A DNA stretch of 64,000 nt. Origin: Bifidobacterium tissieri. Lineage in GTDB: Bacteria > Actinomycetota > Actinomycetes > Actinomycetales > Bifidobacteriaceae. Where the stretch lies: positions 16,357 through 80,356 of the forward strand of contig NZ_MWWV01000015.1 of NCBI RefSeq assembly GCF_002259645.1. Reading direction: 5' to 3'. The notes beneath the pieces were generated by a model. It was given only the letters and a program-made list of their open reading frames with translations, was not told the origin of the DNA and ran no database searches. This document shows positions 35,232-45,100 of this stretch, piece by piece. The translations under genes were made by a program, and so were the position numbers. Every line of letters starts with the position of its first letter. The stretch's first letter is position 1.

Positions 35232-37679
35232 ATGACTGTTGACAATGTTTGGTCGGATATCACCGGACTGATGCCTCCCAAGGCGGTGAAGGAGCCGAAG
35301 CTGCGCAACGCGCAGGGGGAGACGTTCAACGATCCGTACGAGTGGATGCGCGACAAGGATTCCGAACGCGTGCAGAAGTTCGTGGCCGAGGAGAACGACT
35401 ATTGCGAGCGCCGCATGGCCGGTTTGAAAACGCTGCGTGGCACGCTGTTCGAGGAGATCAAGACCCGCGTGCAGGAAACCGATATGTCGGTGCCCACGCG
35501 CATGAACGGCTACTGGTATTTCACACGCACCGAGGAGGGCAAGCAATACGGCATCCAGTGCAGGGTGCCGATTCGCGGCGAAGATGACTGGGATCCGCCG
35601 TCGATCAGCGCGTCCGTCATGCGTGGCGATGCGCTGGGTGGCGAGGAGATCGTGTTCGATTGCAACGCTGAGTCCGAGGGGCATGATTTCTTCAGCGTCG
35701 GCGGGCTTGATCTGAGCCATGACGGCCGTTATCTCGCGTACAGCGTGGATACGGCCGGCGACGAACGGTACGATCTGCGCGTCCGTGATCTGCAGACCGG
35801 GGAGGATTTCCCCGAGGTGATCACGGAGGTGTCGGGCGGCGGCTGCATTACGCCGGACGGCAAGTGGCTGTTCTACACTCGCGTGGACGACGCCTGGCGT
35901 CCGTATTGCGTGTGGCGTCATCGTGTGGGCACGCCCGCCGATCAGGACGTGCAGGTGTACAACGAGCCCGACGAGCGCTTCTGGGTGGGCGTGGGAACGT
36001 CGTTCGATGAGGAGCAGATCATCATCGAATCGAGTTCCAAGACCACGTCCGAGGTGCTGATGTTGCCGGTGACCGATCCGGAAGGCGAGTTCCAGCCGTT
36101 CATCGAGCGTATGCCCGGCGTGGAATACGATGTGAGCTTCGCCCGGTTCGAGGACGATGGCGGTGACATTCCGGTGGCGTTGGTGATCCACAACGTGAGG
36201 AACCCCAACTTCGAGATCGATGTGATCGACATGCGCGCGCACAAGCCGCCGTACACGCTTGGCGAGGGCATGCGTGTGGCGCAGGGTTCGCCGGCGGGCT
36301 GCGAGCCGCCGCAGGGCCGCAAGTTCACGCCGGCCACGCGCGCGATCCGGTATGAGTCGGTCAGTTCGCTCAGTGAGATCTCCGATAATCCGGAGATTCT
36401 GCAGGGCGTGCAGGGTCTGCGCATCGAAGGCATCGCGATGTATCGCAACTTCGTGGCGCTGTCGTACCGTGCGAACAGTCTGCCGCAGCTGGCCGTGATG
36501 CCCAAGTACGCGGCCAAGGAGGATTTCCTCGCCGGACGCCCGTGGGGATTCGGCGGCATCGTGCCGCGTGTGCCCGGCAAGCTGTATTCGATCGGTATGA
36601 GCGGCAACCCGTCGTATGATGCGCCGCGCATCCGCTACACCACGGTGAGTTATACGCAGCCGGGCGAGCTGCACGAATACGATCCCGTCACCGACACCGA
36701 TGTGCTGCTCAAGCGCTCGCATGTGCTGGGCGATTTCGATCCGTCGGATTACGCGGAGAAGCGCATGTGGGTGCGTGTGCGCGACGGCGAGCATGTGCCG
36801 GTGTCGCTGGTGTGGCGTCGTGGTTTGGTGCCGGCGCTTGAGGGCACGAAGGAGGGGCTGACCGACGAGCTGATCGAAGCGCCGCGTGAGCTGATTCTCT
36901 CGTGGGAGGACATGTCGGCGCGCTATGACCGTCGTGAGGCCCCGATGTTCATCACCGGCTACGGTGCGTACGAGATCAGCTCGGATCCGAGCTTCTCCGT
37001 GCCGAGACTGAGCCTGCTTGATCGTGGTGTGCTGTATGCGGTACCGCATGTGCGCGGCGGCGGCGAGATGGGCCGTGCCTGGTACGAGCAGGGTCGCAAG
37101 CTCAACAAGATGAACACGTTCATCGATTTCATCGACGTGACGGCCGCATTGCAGCGCAACGGCATCGCCGATCCGAAGCGTACGGTGGCGAACGGCGGTT
37201 CCGCCGGCGGTCTGCTTATGGGTGCGGTGGCGAACATGGCTCCGCAGCTGTATGCGGGCATCGAGGCGGACGTGCCGTTCGTGGACGCGCTCACGTCGAT
37301 TCTCGACACATCGCTGCCGCTGACCGTGACCGAATGGGATGAGTGGGGCGATCCGCTGCACAACGCCGAGGTCTATCGGTACATGAAGCAGTATTCGCCG
37401 TACGAGAACGTAAAGAGCGCCGACGAGCGCGAGCAGGAGTTCGGCACCCGTCAGTTCCCGGCCATGTTCATCACCACGTCGATGAACGACACCCGCGTGC
37501 TGTATGTGGAGCCGCTCAAGTGGCTGGCCCGTCTGCAGGAGCCCGAGGTGGAGGTCGATGCGGTGGCGAAAATCGAGGTGGAGGCCGGCCATGGCGGCGT
37601 CACCGGACGCTACAAGCGCTGGCAGGAGATCGCCTACGAGAACGCATGGTGCCTTGCCGCCATGGGCATCGAGGAGTGA
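35232..37679 (+). CDS. ptrB: Prolyl oligopeptidase family serine protease (oligopeptidase B-like)
   Basis: 815 residues from ATG 35232; GATACT ends 7 nt upstream, so the mRNA may be leaderless (GTG 35193 is an alternative). N-terminal part is a seven-bladed propeller-type region (about 75-470, e.g. GLDLSHDGRYLAYSVDTAGDERYDLRVRDL). The C-terminal hydrolase has ITGYGAYE, GVLYAVPHVRGGGEMGRAWYEQG, the nucleophile ANGGSAGGLLMGAVANMAPQLY (Ser near 660), Asp in MNDTRV, and His in EAGHGGVTGRYKRWQE. This is the S9A pattern. It cleaves short peptides after basic or proline residues in the cytosol, using peptides taken up from the gut (inference). Confidence 0.92.
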   Translation: MTVDNVWSDITGLMPPKAVKEPKLRNAQGETFNDPYEWMRDKDSERVQKFVAEENDYCERRMAGLKTLRGTLFEEIKTRVQETDMSVPTRMNGYWYFTRTEEGKQYGIQCRVPIRGEDDWDPPSISASVMRGDALGGEEIVFDCNAESEGHDFFSVGGLDLSHDGRYLAYSVDTAGDERYDLRVRDLQTGEDFPEVITEVSGGGCITPDGKWLFYTRVDDAWRPYCVWRHRVGTPADQDVQVYNEPDERFWVGVGTSFDEEQIIIESSSKTTSEVLMLPVTDPEGEFQPFIERMPGVEYDVSFARFEDDGGDIPVALVIHNVRNPNFEIDVIDMRAHKPPYTLGEGMRVAQGSPAGCEPPQGRKFTPATRAIRYESVSSLSEISDNPEILQGVQGLRIEGIAMYRNFVALSYRANSLPQLAVMPKYAAKEDFLAGRPWGFGGIVPRVPGKLYSIGMSGNPSYDAPRIRYTTVSYTQPGELHEYDPVTDTDVLLKRSHVLGDFDPSDYAEKRMWVRVRDGEHVPVSLVWRRGLVPALEGTKEGLTDELIEAPRELILSWEDMSARYDRREAPMFITGYGAYEISSDPSFSVPRLSLLDRGVLYAVPHVRGGGEMGRAWYEQGRKLNKMNTFIDFIDVTAALQRNGIADPKRTVANGGSAGGLLMGAVANMAPQLYAGIEADVPFVDALTSILDTSLPLTVTEWDEWGDPLHNAEVYRYMKQYSPYENVKSADEREQEFGTRQFPAMFITTSMNDTRVLYVEPLKWLARLQEPEVEVDAVAKIEVEAGHGGVTGRYKRWQEIAYENAWCLAAMGIEE

Positions 37680-37746
37680 TCATCGGGCAGTGATCATCGA
37701 ACGGTGATCGCAACCGCGACCGCACATCACGTATACCACATATCAA

Positions 37747-37787
37747 TTGGGCGATGATGAGATCGGCATGATCATCTCATCGCCCAA
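37747..37787. terminator. Bidirectional terminator hairpin
   Basis: TTGGGCGATGA pairs with TCATCGCCCAA, with additional pairing inside the 19-nt loop; TTGTATTTC follows on the + side. It lies between the convergent oligopeptidase and 769-residue protein genes. Confidence 0.7.
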
Positions 37788-37840
37788 CTTGTATTTCAAT
37801 TGATATTCGCAGTGATTCGTGGCATTTGGTTGGTATCCAG

Positions 37841-40150
37841 CTACCGCAGATCGTCGTCGTGCACACCGACCAACGCGAACGTGAATTGTCCCCGTGCATC
37901 CTCGTAATAGTGCAGACGACGGGCCGAATGCCCCTGATCAAGATAGATGCGCCACACCTTCTCGCCGTGCGGTCCGATACGGAACGGCGCCTCCGCGCCC
38001 GACCCGGTACGCAGACGGTGGCATTGCCGTGACTTCGACTGCTGCGCGATGCCGGTCAGCACCTCAAGGGCGGCGTCCACCACACGATCACGATTGATCT
38101 GCGTCTTCTCCAACGAATCGAAGAACGCCGACGTGTAATCCCACGTATCCGGCAGACGCCGATGCGGCTTGTCGGCCGCAGGGAACCGTAGCGCCCACGC
38201 CTCGCGAATCCACATGGTGAACCGGTCACGCTCGAAGACGAGTCGTTCCCGATCATTACGGAACAGACCGCGCAACGTTCGATACTGCTGCCCCTGATAG
38301 ATGCGGGCACGCCGCTGACTGATGGCATCCTCACGCAGGGACGCGTTCTGCCGACGCAGATCATGCAGTTCGGTGGACATCTTCCGATTCGCACGCTGCT
38401 CCTCGCCGATCTGCGCGGCCAACGTCATGATCATCTCCGCGGCCTCGCCGCCGGCATCCTCCGGAATCAGATCACGCACATCGGTGTCGGCATCGATCAC
38501 GATGGCACGCTGACGCTCGTCCGCGCCAGGCTTCAACGCCCCCTGATCCTCCGGGCTCAGCCAGGGCGGGCCGCCCTCGACCAGCGACGGGGCGGGACGG
38601 ATATGATCCTTGTCCGCCTCCACGAACGAGACAAGCCAATCGTTCTGATCGGTGCCGCGTGCCACGATCAGCATGGACAGCACGGTACCGCGGTCGAGCA
38701 GCAGACGCAGATCCTCGTGCTCGTCGAACGCATCGCCCAACGCATCGCTGGCCTCCACCAGAATCTTCATGCCGGGGTAGAGCGTCACCATGCAATAATC
38801 CATGCGCACGGTGTCAACACGACCAAGCACGGTGTCACCATCCGCATAATCCGCGATCGCGTCCTTGCCAGGACGAATGGCAAGACCGGAGATCATGCGA
38901 TCACGCGGATTGAACTCGCCGTGGATCACCTGACCGCGTGCCAGCACATGATCGGCGGGAATGCCGTCCGCCTCCGGAGGCAGCGTCACCGAAGCCATGT
39001 CACCGGATGCCAGCCGGGCGATGCCGCGCTGCGGATACACGCCGATCACCGTGGCCGTGACCGGAACCGTATGCTCGGGAACGGCGGGTGCGTTCGTGGA
39101 GTAGGCGTGGGCCAGCATGCCCACCGTGTCATCGATGAGCTGCCGGCGTTGCATTCTGCGCTGCTCATCGGTGAATCCGCCATACGGGCCGCCCAGCAGT
39201 CCCGGATCATCCACCCATTCGAGATTCGGCGGATAGGCGCGCAGCATGCCGCCATACACCTGCGCGTCGGGTGGCAGCGCCGCGGTAAGATTCCACGCGG
39301 TTTTGGCATTGTCCAGTTCAAACACGATGGCCGTAGATTCCAGCTCCCGGGCCAGGGACTCGGTGTCGAACACCGGCAGATGCGTGGTCGACGTTCGTGT
39401 GGCCACCACCACGGGGATACGACGCTCGGGATCGGTGAGATATTCGGCCAGTTCCTCGGCCTGATCCTCCAACACCGGATGCACCAGACCGTCCGCCTTG
39501 TCGCGGATCGCGGCGGTGATCAACGTGCCCTCCGCGTTCTCCGTTTCGGAGACCGCGAACGATTCCGTGTTCGTGATGTTCGTGCTGTCTGAGATCACCG
39601 TGTCCGATTCTGGAGCATTCATGGCACCGGCGGCGTTGCCGGGTACATCGCCACTGCCGCCGGTCATCGTTGGACCGCCCGCGCTCGCGTTCATCACCAT
39701 CTGATTCTGCCGGATCTTCTGCTCCTGCTGTTCGATCGCGATCTGTCGGGCGACGGCACCACGGACATCGTTGCAGAACGCCTTGCCGGTGATCTGATGG
39801 TCGAGCATGAGTCGTGCCTCACGGTAATTATCGGGTTTCCACCATCGTGAGGTGCCGGGATAGATGCGTACCGCGCCACCGAACACCGACCGTTCCCTGC
39901 CCATGCGATCGGTGAACTGAAATCCGGCTTCCGCCGTGTCGATGATGGCGACGTCGATGTCGAAATCATCAAACAGTGCCTGCGGGTCGATCCTGAGTCG
40001 ATCGCCATCCTTCTTATGCGTAACCACGACCGTCGGCCGGTCCCGTCGTGACTTGCGCAGATATCGCACCAATGCGATCACATCGTCAAGCGAACGGATA
40101 TGGACGGGCGAATCCGCTGGAAATCGTGAACTATACGGGTCTGTACTCAT
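37841..40150 (-). CDS. Unrecognised 769-residue protein with a duplicated N-terminal domain and S1-like barrels
   Basis: I do not recognise the family. Start taken at ATG 40150, 9 nt after AAGG. Two related domains are visible: about 20-105 (RPTVVVTHKKDGDRLRIDPQ...SVFGGAVRIYPGTSRWW) and 225-310 (IPVVVATRTSTTHLPVFDTE...QVYGGMLRAYPPNLEW), sharing the end pattern V(F/Y)GGxxRxYP. A low-complexity linker (145-210) separates them. Residues 345-530 look like two beta-barrel S1/OB-like units (TATVIGVYPQRGIARL; GDTVLGRVDTVRMDYCMVTLYPG). A coiled coil follows (560-625), and the C-terminus (VWRIYLDQGHSARRLHYYEDARGQFTFALVGVHDD) is a small beta-rich domain. Last gene of the operon with the metalloprotease and SLOG genes. 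A nucleic-acid or conflict-related role is only a guess. Confidence 0.6.
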   Translation of the reverse strand: MSTDPYSSRFPADSPVHIRSLDDVIALVRYLRKSRRDRPTVVVTHKKDGDRLRIDPQALFDDFDIDVAIIDTAEAGFQFTDRMGRERSVFGGAVRIYPGTSRWWKPDNYREARLMLDHQITGKAFCNDVRGAVARQIAIEQQEQKIRQNQMVMNASAGGPTMTGGSGDVPGNAAGAMNAPESDTVISDSTNITNTESFAVSETENAEGTLITAAIRDKADGLVHPVLEDQAEELAEYLTDPERRIPVVVATRTSTTHLPVFDTESLARELESTAIVFELDNAKTAWNLTAALPPDAQVYGGMLRAYPPNLEWVDDPGLLGGPYGGFTDEQRRMQRRQLIDDTVGMLAHAYSTNAPAVPEHTVPVTATVIGVYPQRGIARLASGDMASVTLPPEADGIPADHVLARGQVIHGEFNPRDRMISGLAIRPGKDAIADYADGDTVLGRVDTVRMDYCMVTLYPGMKILVEASDALGDAFDEHEDLRLLLDRGTVLSMLIVARGTDQNDWLVSFVEADKDHIRPAPSLVEGGPPWLSPEDQGALKPGADERQRAIVIDADTDVRDLIPEDAGGEAAEMIMTLAAQIGEEQRANRKMSTELHDLRRQNASLREDAISQRRARIYQGQQYRTLRGLFRNDRERLVFERDRFTMWIREAWALRFPAADKPHRRLPDTWDYTSAFFDSLEKTQINRDRVVDAALEVLTGIAQQSKSRQCHRLRTGSGAEAPFRIGPHGEKVWRIYLDQGHSARRLHYYEDARGQFTFALVGVHDDDLR

Positions 40151-40240
40151 AGGCATCATCCTTCATGTAGTTCGATTGTACGTGGCGATGCGCGGTCGAC
40201 CCCGGAACCGCGCCGTCACGTCAACGAATGTGGAGGACCG

Positions 40241-41362
40241 TTATCTGGCCGGACAGTCCCGAACCAGTGCCTTCAGCGCCTGATGATCCGTGTCGGTCAG
40301 CTGCGGCGTGGCGTCGGCCACCGGATTCATGAACGATCCGGGGGAGTCGGTGTGGTCCAGGCCGAGGGCGTGCGCCACCTCGTGCTCGATCACCTCGACG
40401 GCAACCGGCTGACCGCCCTGACGGCTGTCCCCGCCGGTTTTGAAATAGTCCTCATTCAGACGGATGTCCGCATAGTAGATGATCGGCGCCTCGTCGTTGC
40501 GCGCAATGGCCTGCGGATGCGCCTTGCCCAGCACGCGTTGCGTACGGTTCATGTCGAAATCCGGATACTGTGCGGCGGTGAGGAATTCGAATTTGAACTC
40601 GGTATGGGTGGGGAGCGATCCGTTCGACTGGAACGATCCGTCGCCCACCTGCTGCACCTCCTGGAACCGCAGTCCGTTCACCGAGGTGATCGTCTCCAAC
40701 GCCTGCTTCACCATGGCACGTTCATTCTCACTCGCCGGACCACTGAACGCATACCGGATCGGTTCGCAGGAGACCGTCAGTGCCGGCTGATTGCTGTTTG
40801 CTGAGAACAGCATGTACGCGTAACCGCCGGGCAGCGGGGTGTGGACGCCGTCGGCCTGTTGCGCCTGCTGGGATTGGCCGGTGTCCGGTGCGGGGGACTG
40901 GCCGTTGACGCTGCCGCCGGCATCGGAGGAATCGCCGCCGTCGTTTGGCTGAGCGGTCTGATCGTCGGTGTTGGGACTGGGGGAGGCAGTATCGTTCGGT
41001 TTGCTGCCATCCGCGTTGCTATTCGGGTCCGTGCCGCCGAACAATCCACGGAGGAAATCCATGAATCCGTTGCCCGACGACGAATCACCATTGCCGTCGT
41101 TGCCATTGCCGTCGAACAGTCCCTGAACATGATCGTTCCACCACTGCGACGCGGAGTTCTTGGCTCCGTCGACGGCATCGGTGGCCTTGTTCCCCAGATC
41201 GGATCCCCATTCCTGAGCCGACTGCGGCAGGTCGCGGACGGCCTGCGGAATCTCGATGCCGCATCCGGAGGTGCCCAGCAGCAGTGCGATCACCGTTGCG
41301 GACGCGCATACGGTTCGGCAGACGGTCTTGCCGAACCTGCTCCACCCCTTGCCGCCGGCCAT
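40241..41362 (-). CDS. Matrixin-like zinc metalloprotease lipoprotein
   Basis: 373 residues. The signal ends in a lipobox-like LLLGTSGC (Cys near residue 34), so the protein is exported and probably lipidated. Residues 75-175 are a low-complexity Asn/Gly/Ser/Asp/Gln linker. The catalytic domain (about 180-373) ends with VAVEVIEHEVAHALGLDHTDSPGSFMNPVAD: the HExxHxxGxxH zinc motif of metzincins with a Met-turn (FMNP). This puts it near the M10 matrixin-type peptidases. Its ATG overlaps the SLOG gene stop (TGATG), so the two are coupled although one acts outside and the other inside the cell. Target unknown. Confidence 0.85.
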   Translation of the reverse strand: MAGGKGWSRFGKTVCRTVCASATVIALLLGTSGCGIEIPQAVRDLPQSAQEWGSDLGNKATDAVDGAKNSASQWWNDHVQGLFDGNGNDGNGDSSSGNGFMDFLRGLFGGTDPNSNADGSKPNDTASPSPNTDDQTAQPNDGGDSSDAGGSVNGQSPAPDTGQSQQAQQADGVHTPLPGGYAYMLFSANSNQPALTVSCEPIRYAFSGPASENERAMVKQALETITSVNGLRFQEVQQVGDGSFQSNGSLPTHTEFKFEFLTAAQYPDFDMNRTQRVLGKAHPQAIARNDEAPIIYYADIRLNEDYFKTGGDSRQGGQPVAVEVIEHEVAHALGLDHTDSPGSFMNPVADATPQLTDTDHQALKALVRDCPAR

Positions 41363-41886
41363 CAGTGCAGCACGCCTTCGGGCCAGATCACGGTGACCGG
41401 TTTGCCGACCTCATGCGCGTAGGCCACGGCATCCGCAGTGCCGCCTTTGCCGTTCGCCGGCTGGCCATCCCAGAACGCGACCAGCAGATCGCAGTCATCC
41501 ACCACACGCTTGCCGGCTGCGTAATAGGCCTCCTCGCAGGGTTCCGCATACCCCAGCGTCACCACCTGCCGGGCCTTGCCCACCAGCGTCTGGAACGACC
41601 GCAATCCGGATTCGTCGAACGTACGCTCGTAGCGTCTCGACGGAAGGATCGCCTTCAAGGTGTGTCCGGTGCGCAGAATCTCCGAGGCGAACAACTGATC
41701 CGCGCCCACGGCGAGCGAACTCAATCCCACCACGGGCTTGCCGTCGTACTGCGTCAGCAATTCACGCAGTCCACGCTCGACGAACACCCGAGCCTCCTCT
41801 GGAATATGCTGATGCCCCGTCACGCCAATGTGAATGATCTGCTGCTCGTCGCCCATCGGTTCGTTGCCCATCGGTTTATCGCCCAT
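41362..41886 (-). CDS. SLOG (Rossmann nucleotide-sensor) domain protein
   Basis: 174 residues from ATG 41886 (GAGGTGG upstream); an upstream in-frame TTG and two later ATGs inside the N-terminal repeat MGDKPMGNEPMGDEQ are alternatives. The core is IIHIGVTGHQHIPEE, VVGLSSLAVGADQLFASEIL, LKAILPSRRYERTF, DDCDLLVAFWDGQPANGKGGTADAVAYAHEVGKPVTVIWP: a DprA/LOG-like Rossmann fold with the GGTADA ligand-binding loop. SLOG domains bind nucleotide-derived ligands or act on them, and many serve in bacterial conflict systems. First gene of the three-gene leftward operon. Confidence 0.78.
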   Translation of the reverse strand: MGDKPMGNEPMGDEQQIIHIGVTGHQHIPEEARVFVERGLRELLTQYDGKPVVGLSSLAVGADQLFASEILRTGHTLKAILPSRRYERTFDESGLRSFQTLVGKARQVVTLGYAEPCEEAYYAAGKRVVDDCDLLVAFWDGQPANGKGGTADAVAYAHEVGKPVTVIWPEGVLH

Positions 41887-42122
41887 CTCGCCAACCACCT
41901 CGTTTCTCAAAGACGCTTTCGAGTCTACTCGCCGGGTGCCAGTCGATTCCAGCTCCGCCCGGCCTTACCAGCGGAATTCATTACCATAACGGATGACTGA
42001 CGACTGCGCGACACAAGTGATCGCTGCGCCGTCATTTTTGATGAACGTTCCATAGCAGTTCCCGTTCGTTACGCACGTAGACTCAAAGTACGATCATTAT
42101 TTCGCCATCGAGGACGATCATC

Positions 42123-45100
42123 ATGCAATATCATGACTTGGAAAACGCAGTCCGTACCAACACCCATCACGTACTCAATGACTTCCTGCAGCTCGCCCGT
42201 GGGAATGCGGCCGTCGTAGCCTCGGGCATCCATCAATTGCTTGCCGTGCCCGGAGGACGTGACTGGCTGCTGGAGGAAATCGGATACGGCGATGACGACG
42301 TTCGACGCATCTGGGTGTCCCCGCTGTTTCGGGTATTCATGGGCAATGCGTGGGTCCGCGATATGCAATTCCTGTGGAACGCGGTACGCACGTCGGGCAT
42401 GACCGATCCCATGGTCTCCCGACTTGTGCGGACGGCGGAGTCTATTGATTGCGATGCGGCGGCCGATGCCCTGCCGGACACCGTGTCGGAGGAATCCGTC
42501 GGCGGCAGTGACGATGCCGCCAGCGAATGGCGGTATCTGTGGTTCCAGCTGTTCCTCCAATGCGGCAGGATCGAAGCCGTGCTGCAGTCCGATGGGCCGG
42601 ATGGCCACCGGTACTTGACCTGTGCCAGGGCTATTGCTCTGATCGACTTCGCGCAGCGCCCGAATCCGCTGGCTGACATGCCTTCCGACGGCGTGCAGCT
42701 GGGATACGGCACCGATGCGCAGGATATGATTCTGGGCATATCATGGTCGTCGTTCGTGCGCACTCTCGACTTTTTCCGTTCCGGCATGGCCCATCGCGCA
42801 GGCAATGAGGAGGAAGCACGCCGATGCAAGGAATTCGTCGCCAAGGCCGACCGCGTATTCGACCCTGATAACGATGAGGAGGTGGCGCCGGGAATCCGCA
42901 TCGTTCGTGTTCACCAGCCGGGGCAGTCGTCGGAATCGCAGCCGTACAAACCCGACTTCCGCAGGAACACGGCCATCGGCCTTGCCCGCGAGGCATCTGG
43001 ATTGGTCGACGACAAACGGTATGCGGATGCATGGAACACATTCGAGCGCAGCAATGCGATTCTTCGCAAGATCGTCAAGGATGGTGAGACCGGAGAGCTC
43101 TACGATCTGCGTGACGTATCCGAGGATCATGCCGCAGTAGTGGAACTCATCCGGACGGAATGCCTGCGCGACCTTGGTGTGAACGCCAAGCTCATGGCAT
43201 CCTGCGCGAGCCATGTGCGTACGGAGGATGATGTCAAGGCCTGTGTGAACGCCATGGTGCGGTATGGAGAGGCATTCGACAAGGCCAGAAACTCCCCGGA
43301 AAGCAAGGGAGATCTGGAGGGGTATTACGCGATTGCGGTCACCTATCTTATGGATTACGACCAGCCGGAGGATCGCGAAACGTGTCTGAAGTACTGCGAG
43401 GCCTTCTATCGTACGCGTGAGGAGTCCTTCGCCAAGGGCACGAGGATGGACAAGTTCCTGCACTCGTGTTGGCTGAATGTGAATGGATTCATTGCCCGTG
43501 GTCTGAGTGATGACACGATTTCGTCGGAACGGGTGGTGGATATCCTGATTCGGGCCAGCCGGACTGCGGCGGATGTTGGCGATTCCGACGGATATCGCAT
43601 GCACGCCTATTTCATGGGTTCCCTTCTGGACATTATGCATCAGAAGAACGCCTTGTGGCAGAGTAGTGGTCAGGTCTCGCTGGAGTCTGTGTTTGCGAGT
43701 TCCTCGTTCGAGATCTGCAGACTGGCATTCAAGCATCACCGATGGGAAATGCTGAAGAGCCATGCCGAAAGTCTGATCGAACGATTGCCTCAGCTGCGCG
43801 AGCCGCAGTCGGTTTCCGATGTCGTGGACGCGGTTCTTTTTTACGGGTTCCACCTCTATGACAAGGATCAGTATGACGAAGCCGTGAAGACGCTCGAAAC
43901 ACTTGTGGAACAGATTCGTTCGCGTGGCGTCGACGGTTTCAAGCCGATGGCTGTAATGGAGGTTTTCCGTCGGTATGCATCGTCGCTGTTGTACGCGCGT
44001 CGGTTCCGGGATGCCGCTGCCGCGGCCGATGAGACGGAGCGCATGATTGATGAAATCGAGTCGCGCGGGGTTGACGCCGATCAGCATCAGGATCGGCAGA
44101 AGTTCATGTCCATGATAGCGCAGGTGCGTTGTCTGGCCTATCTGGATCACGCGAAGGCACTGTTCTTTCTGGGGGCGTTTGATGGCGTGCATACTTACCT
44201 TCGTGATATGGAACGGATTCTAGACGTACAGGGCAACGGATTCCCTGACGACCTCGTGAAGGGACTGTCCCAGGAGATACAACAGCTGCGCGATCAATGT
44301 GAACAATTGCACAACCAATATGAAGGATCCGTTACGTCAGATACGTCGGATAATTGGACGGCTGCCGCGCGACAGGCATCGGATTCATCACATGCTCGGA
44401 CTGATGATGCTGATGATGCTGATGATGCGGTGAATGACGACCGTCTGCGGAAGGCACGGAGTGGGGATCTGACTGCCCAGATTGATGTGATGGGGGATCT
44501 GCTGAATGGTGATCCCTCGCATCTGGGTGACATCGAATCCTGGTGCGATACCATATTGGACAATCCGGCGCTGAAGGCCGAAGCGGATGCCGGGGACGAC
44601 ACGGCGCTCAGCACGGTGTGCATGTACCGGGGTTTGGCGGAGCGGTTGGGACGTGGCCCGGAAGCGGAAAAGGAATCCTTCGTCTGGCTGGTGCGGGCCT
44701 CGTACTGCAAGAATCCCCTTGCCGGATACGCGCAGCATATGCTCGGGGAATCCTATCTGTTCGGCCACGGTGTGTCCCCTGATCCGGATCGGGCGCGTCA
44801 CTGGTTCACGCAGTCGTGGGATAGTCTGCTGGGATTGGCGACCGACATGTCGGATCCATCGGCGATAACCATGCTCTATCACATGGCACGGAACGAGCTG
44901 TTCCGGTATCCTGACGCCGTCAAGTGGTATAGGGTCGGCGCGCGTAAGGGGATGCGAGATGATCTGCTACAGTTCGACCGCAACCATGTTCAGGGGGACG
45001 ACCACATGTGGGATCCGGAGAAGTCCTATCCCCTCGAGGAAGTGGAGCGGTATGCCGGGGTCGACAGGGAGCGGATCCTGGATATTCTGCATGAGTCGGG

